64,000 nucleotides of DNA from Dipteronia dyeriana (lineage: Eukaryota > Streptophyta > Magnoliopsida > Sapindales > Sapindaceae), in assembly GCA_032871835.1 (NCBI GenBank), contig CM065301.1:33674405-33738404 (forward strand), written 5' to 3'. The notes under the pieces are model-generated. The model was not told the DNA's origin. It saw only the letters and a program-made list of their open reading frames with translations, and did no database searches. The translations under genes and the position numbers were made by a program. Shown here in pieces: positions 58,801 to 64,000 of the stretch. Numbering within the stretch: position 1 is the first letter of the stretch; each line of letters starts with the position of its first letter.

Positions 58801-59655
58801 ATGTATTCTTTTGTGGCTTCTCTTGTTGAAGGTGAGTCTAATCACTTAGATGATCAAAAGATCAAAGATCTTATTCAAGAAAATGAAAGGATCTCTAAGA
58901 TCAATAACTCTCTCACTAAGAAGTTAGAAAATCATGATTGTAGCTCAAAATGTGTTATTGATCTTATTGACAAAATTTCTAATCTTGAGAAAAACTTGAT
59001 TGATAGCAATGATAGATTAAGTATTTTGAAGCATGAAATTGAGCAAAGAGATGAATCTCTTGATCGTGCTAAGAGAATTGAAAATGTGCTTAAAGCAAAA
59101 CTTAATGAGCATGAGAATCGAGAGAAATTTCTTAATGACAAACTTAATGAGGCTAAAGAGATGATTAACAAGATTTTATCTAGCTCTAATAAAGTGAAAG
59201 CTCTCATTAAGGTTGTAAAGTCTTCAAGCGACAAAAGAGGTTTAGGATATGTTAATGAAAAATCAACTCCTTCATCTAACAAATCTACTTTTGTCAAAGC
59301 TTGTAGCAAATTAATTGTAGGTACACTCTTTAATAGTAAAGCCATGAATGCTACCGGAGGTACCTTTACATCAACAATGAAGGTCAAGGAAAAGACTCAA
59401 CAATGCCAAAGACAAGCTACATCATCATCAAATGCAAAAGGTAAGACATCTAGTGTTGCATGCCAAAGAGGTAAAAATGTGAGAAGGAAAAATGAGTCGA
59501 ATGATCAAGCAAATGGTAAACTTCTCAAATTCATACCTATTTGTCATTATTGCAACATTGTAGGACACATAAGACCTAGATGTTTTGAATACATTAGTAA
59601 ATGTAGAATTGCCAATGATTTGCATGATATGTCTTTGAATGGTCCTAGGAAATAA
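58801..59655 (+). pseudogene. D1 gag, C-terminal half only (coiled coil, zinc knuckle)
   Basis: A 284-residue frame starting only 75 bp after the primer-binding site. Residues about 20-130 form a coiled coil (LIQENERISKINNSLTKKLE, HEIEQRDESLDRAKRIE). A Ser/Lys-rich linker leads to KFIPICHYCNIVGHIRPRCF near the end, with intact C-x2-C-x4-H-x4-C spacing. The frame stops at 59655 shortly before the protease frame. The capsid part and the first knuckle (CYNCHGFGHFASEC in B1) are absent, and the short distance to the primer-binding site shows they are deleted. The chosen start is the first Met; it may not be a true start. Confidence 0.75.
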
Positions 59656-59691
59656 TCCATGTATGGATCTTGAATTAGACCTAAGAAGACC

Positions 59692-61161
59692 TTGGAAAAG
59701 CATGTTGAGAATAAATGTGTTGATGATTTGTTTGTTAAATCTTGTGTTGTGCCTCGTTCTACTATGCATAAGAAAGTTGATAATGCTTTGTTTGATTTGT
59801 TTAAAAATGTGACTAATGAAGTCAATGTGTCTAAAAACAAGTCAAAGCATGTTAATAAAAGTAGGAATGAGAAACTTATCAAGAAAGTTTGGGTTAAGAA
59901 AAACACAACACAATGTTTGGTTGCACAATATGCCTTAAGAACTAATTCATCCTATTGTTGGTACCTAGATAGCGGTTGCTCTAGGAATATGACCGGTAAC
60001 AAGGAATTCTTTAAGAATCTTGTTATGAATGAAAGAGGATGGGCTACAATTAGTGATGGCACTAAAAAACAAGTCCTAGGCAAGGGAACAATTTGTATCC
60101 CCGGATTGCCTAAACTTCGTGACACCTTGTATGTAGATGGTTTACAAGCTAATCTAACAAGCATCACTCACTTGTGTACAAAATTTTTAGAAGTTAGCTT
60201 TAACAAGGATGTGTGCATAATAATCGATAAAAAGGGAAAAATTGTTTTGAAAGTCAAAAGGTCTTCGAACAATTGCTATTGTATAGAGGTTGATACACTA
60301 ACATGTAATATGGCACATGAGTGCAACAAGCTTGAATTATGGCATGAAAGATTGGGCCACATGAATTATAAAGATTTAAATAAGCTTGAGAAATATAATA
60401 TTGTTAGAGGTCTTTCTAGTATTGGTAAAAAGCTTGATGGTGTTTGTGAACCATGTCAATTAGGTAAACAAACCAAAGTGTCTCATAAAAAGAACACTAA
60501 TTTTTCTACCAAGAATCCCTTAGAACTTGTGCATATGGACCTAATGGAACCAATCCAAACCGAAAGCATAAATGGTAAAAAATACATTTTTGTATATGTT
60601 GATGATTTTTCTTTGTTTGCTTGGGTATATTTTCTTAGAGAAAAGACTGAAACTTTTGGTTACTTTAAGAAGTTTTGTAATCAAGTTCAAAATGAAAAAG
60701 GTCTTGGGATCAAGAAAATATGTCGCATTAGGAGTGATCATGGGAGTGAATTTGAAAATGCTAGATTTAGTGAGTTTTGTAATGATTATGGGATTTCACA
60801 TGAGTTCTCGGCTCCTAGAACTCCTCAACAAAATGGTGTTGTTGAGAGGAAGAATCGTGTCTTGCAAGAGATGGCTAGGGTCATGATTAATAGCAAGAAA
60901 GTCCCTAGAAATCTTTGGGCTAAAGCGGTCAATACAACATGCTATGTCATTAATAGAGTTTTTAGAAGGCCCGACATAAAACAAACCTCCTATGAACTTT
61001 GGAAGGGCAAGAAGCCCTATGTGAGTTACTTCCACACTTTTGGGAGTAAGTGTTTTATTTTGAACGATAGAGATCACTTAGGAAAGTTTGATGCTAAAAG
61101 TGATATTGGTCTCTTTCTTGGGTATGCTAATAATAGTCGTGCATATAAAGTGTTGAATTGA
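59692..61161 (+). pseudogene. D1 protease and integrase (pol, 489-residue open part)
   Basis: KKVWVKKN at 64-71 leads into protease with intact DSG (YLDSGCSRNMTG, Asp at 93). GAG-pre-integrase: H218 and H223 in WHERLGHMNY, C252 and C255 in CEPC, a complete HHCC. The integrase core keeps D283 (HMDL), D349 (RSDHGSEF) and E385 (NGVVERKNR), so the catalytic triad is intact. The C-terminal part (SYELWKGKKP, then FLGYANNSRAYKV) follows. The frame is lost at 61161, where KVLN is followed by a stop. The true reading frame continues shifted at 61158. The chosen start is only the first Met after the gag stop. Confidence 0.85.
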
Positions 61162-63021
61162 AAACTAAGACTATTATGGAGTCTATTAATGTGAAAATAG
61201 ATGATCTTAGCACGCATGATTTGTGTGATAATAATGGTGTCGATGAACCTAAAGAACATTTGTTGAATGACACTAAAGCATCTATTGATGTGACTAGTTG
61301 TGATAAAAGTGAGTCAAGTCATAATGATGATAATGGTAGTGTTGCTAAAGAAGAAAGTCAAGAGTTAGAAAATGGTTTGATTGATAACCAACAAGATGTT
61401 GAAAATTCTAATTCTAGACTTAGGAACATGCATGACCAAGAAAATATTATAAGTGATTTGAATGAAGGGGTTAGAACTAGAAGGCAATTAGCTAACCAAA
61501 TTTTCTCAAATTGAGCCCAAAAATATTAATGAAGCAATTATTGATGAATATTGAGTTAATGCCATGCAAGAAGAACTAAATCAATTTGAGAGGAATGAAG
61601 TATGGTCCTTAGTTCCTAGACCAAAAGATATAAATGTGATTGGTACAAAATGGGTGTTTAGGAATAAGACCGATGAATGTGGCAAGAGAGTGAGAAATAA
61701 AGCAAGACTAGCGGCTCAAGGATACACTCAAGTTGAAGGTGTAGACTTTGATGAGACTTTTGCACCCGTTGCACGTCTTGAGTCCATTAGGCTTTTGTTG
61801 TCCATTGCATGTCTTAAAAAATTCAAATTGTTTCAAATGGATGTCAAAAGTGCTTTTCTCAATGGATATCTTCAAGAAGAAGTGTATGTTGAACAACCCA
61901 CACTCTCCTAATCATGTGTTTTAGTTTGAAAAGGCTCTTTATGGCCTTAAGCAAGCCCCTAGAGCTTGGTATGATAGGTGGACTCAATATCTTATTAACA
62001 ACCAATATAGGAGAGGTGGTATTGATAGAATTTTGTTTGTCAAGCATTATGACAATGACATTTTTGTTGCATAAATATATGTTGATGATATTGTTTTGGG
62101 GTCTTCATGTAAAAACAAGGTTGATGATTTTGTGAATGTTATGTCAAGAGAATTTGAAATGAGTATGGTAGGTGAACTCAATTACTTTCCTGGCATGCAA
62201 GTGAAACAATCTAGCAATGGTATCATGTTGTCTCAATCTAAATATGCTAGAAATCTTGTTAAGAAATTTGTCCTTGAAAGTGGAAAAGAATTTGAAACAC
62301 CTATGAGTACTAATTTAAAACTTGACAAAGATGAAAAAGGAATAAATGTTGATCAAAGTCTCTATAGAAGCATGATAGGTAACCTTCTCTACCTAACGGC
62401 TAGTAGGCTGGATATTTGTTTTAGTGTTGGTTTGTGTGCTTGGTTTCAAGCTAATCCAAGAGAATCTCACTTGAAAGCAGTTAAAAGAATCATTAGATAT
62501 ATAAAAGGAACACATAATCTTGGTATATTCTATTCCTTTGATACTAATGATATTCTTGTTGGCCATTATGGTGCGGATTGGGTAGGAAACACTGATGATC
62601 ATAAAAGCACATCGTGTGGTTGCTTTTACTTGGGGAATAATTGGTTGCTTGGCAAAGCAAGAAGCAAAATTTCATCTCTCTTTCTTCATCCGAAGCCGAG
62701 TATATTACAGTTGAAAGTGCTTGCACACAACTTCTATGGAGGAAAAAAATTCTCAAGGATTATGAGATTGATCAAGGTAAAATGACTCTCTATTGTGATA
62801 ATATGAGTGCCATTAACATCTCTAGAAATCCGGTTCAACACTCACGCACAAAGCATATAGACATTAGGCATCATTTCATTAGAGAACTTGTTGAACATTC
62901 AATAGTAACTCTTGAACATATGGCTACTAAAAATCAACTTGCGGACTTGTTCAAAAAGCGCTTGGACAAAGAGAGATTTGTATCTCTTAGAAGATCCATT
63001 GGCATGATTTGTGTTGATTAA
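61162..63021 (+). pseudogene. D1 integrase-RT linker, reverse transcriptase and RNase H
   Basis: An acidic linker (61158-61514) ends RTRRQLANQI. After stops, RT starts at 61564 ([62 protein letters not shown]). A frameshift near 61910 leads to KALYGLKQAPRAWYDRW. A TAA at about 62072-62074 lies just before IYVDDIVLGS, the catalytic YVDD. RT continues to 62640 (LYLTASRLDICFSVG, GADWVGNTDDHKSTSG-like). Another frameshift gives RNase H at 62641-63021 (WQSKKQNFISLSSSEAEYI, LYCDNMSAINISRNP, RTKHIDIRHHFIRELVE), ending in TAA at 63019-63021. Key motifs remain, but about six lesions block translation. Confidence 0.83.
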
Positions 63022-64000
63022 TGCTTGTGTATGGTTATGTGTGGCTAGATAAGCAAAACTATATTGTATATCTATTTCTTTGAGAGCTACTCTTGTGAGG
63101 AGTAATGATCTTGATAAAATAGCTTTTATTTCTTATAGATCATGCACTTAAGTTTTTGTAAATCTTGTTTTTAAAACTGCACAATTGCTTCTCTCATATG
63201 TCTAAGTTTGAGTAATTGAGTTTGAAAGCATGTAGATTATGGATGCATCTTGAAGTTCATTGTCTAGTACATGATAGATGACCTCTGGTTAGTATCCATT
63301 TTACTTTGGAGTCTACATAGAACTCAACGAGCACCATCATGGAAAGGGCTACACGCCTTGGTTTTGAAGCCGCCCAATGTAGGAAAGGGCTACACCATTG
63401 TGATGAGTTAAATCCGTCATGAAGCGTATATGTTTATGTATGAAAAGTCAAAGAAGTATTGAAAAAGAATCATTTAAAAAAAAATCTTAGATATTAAGCC
63501 TAAAAAGAAATGGAGGAAGGCTTAAAATGGAGTATAGTTGAAAATTGTGATTGCTCGAGTAGAAAAACATAAATGGGATGACGAGCCACATGCACACACA
63601 CGCTCATATGTTGAAATCTTTTCTCTTTAAAGCATAAAATCCGAATGATAATCTGTTTGACCTTGATTGGAAAAGCTTTAGATGGATAGGTGCTGAAGTG
63701 GTTTGCATGTTGATATCACAATCACTCCTTGTATATATGCTAGAAGAATTTTCACACACACACATTTTTGCTTAATGTGCTTGATTCATTAGCAATGAGA
63801 GATTATTTCTAAGAGAATAATGAAAATATATGATTCTCTTATTAATTTTGAAAATAATGGTTTACTATCTTTTATTGCTTGAGATGTGTGATTGTGTGAT
63901 TCCCTTGTGAAAAAGTTTAGTTGCTTATTAATATGTGGAACATATGTTAAGGGGGAGCTTAGTTTGTTAAACTTAGTTCTCTATACAATTTGTTTGCTCA
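63022..64000 (+). other. D1 3' non-coding region, continues off-window
   Basis: Collinear with the regions between gag and ORF2 in B1 and B2. It contains the conserved block below and, near 63949-63957, GGGGGAGCT in the place of the internal purine tract of B1. No coding sequence was recognised. By position ORF2 would follow beyond 64000. Confidence 0.7.
63319..63440 (+). promoter_or_regulatory. Conserved non-coding block (D1 copy)
   Basis: Begins AGAACTCAACGAGCACC, with AAAGGGCTACAC twice about 40 bp apart. Very similar in B1 (8043-8160) and B2 (38154-38285). Confidence 0.6.

Larger units (their letters stand above)
56635..64000 (+). mobile_element. SIRE-like copia element D1 with pol, 3' end off-window
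   Basis: 5' LTR, primer-binding site, shortened gag, protease, integrase, RT, RNase H and the start of the long 3' region shared with B1/B2. It is inserted in A6 pol. LTR start (TGTTAGGTTTTAGATT), primer-binding site, zinc knuckle and 3' non-coding region all match family B, so D and B belong to one lineage. ORF2 and the 3' LTR are expected beyond 64000. Confidence 0.87.

Overview
The window reads as plant nuclear DNA, most likely a eudicot with a large repeat-rich genome. It is AT-rich, has no recognisable host gene, tRNA or rRNA, and almost every base can be assigned to decayed LTR retrotransposons. Primer-binding sites match plant tRNA-iMet (copia-type) and tRNA-Asp (Athila/Tat-type gypsy). 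The species cannot be named from the sequence. Family labels (A-E) and copy numbers below are mine.

Five families recur. A: a Ty1/copia family with LTRs of about 2.2-2.4 kb (copies A1, A2, A4, A5, A6 on the minus strand and solo LTR A3 on the plus strand). B: a SIRE/Maximus-like copia family with gag and a downstream ORF2 but no pol (B1 minus, B2 plus). D: a SIRE-like relative of B with pol but without the capsid part of gag (D1, plus). C: a gypsy-type element with gag and protease but no reverse transcriptase, whose protease frame continues into a copia-like coiled coil and zinc knuckle (C1, plus). E: LTRs of about 1.6 kb related in layout to B (E1 plus, E2 minus).

Left half (1-39162) is a set of nested insertions. 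B2 (from 32926 rightwards) was hit in its primer-binding site by A1. A1 (1-1466 and 28353-32925) was hit by C1 (1472-28347, target duplication GACAC). C1 was hit by B1 (3146-21330, target duplication AAGAA). The 5' LTR of B1 was hit by A2 (about 11133-19805). B2 also carries solo LTR A3 (35853-38116). The distal ends of B2 and A1 lie left of the window.

Right half (39163-64000) is a staircase: two E LTRs in inverted orientation, a short E internal piece, then A4, A5 and A6 all on the minus strand, each cut by the next, and finally D1 inserted in A6 and running off the right end. The matching right halves should lie beyond 64000.

All proteins are broken by stops, frameshifts or deletions; D1 pol is the best preserved. 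The observations most worth following are the chimeric gypsy/copia reading frame in C1, an array of tandem hairpins with covarying stems in the B/D LTRs, the apparent division of gag and pol between B and D, a conserved non-coding block downstream of gag/pol in B1, B2 and D1, and an integrase Glu-to-Lys change shared by three A copies. No alignments or database searches were run; similarities were judged by eye.
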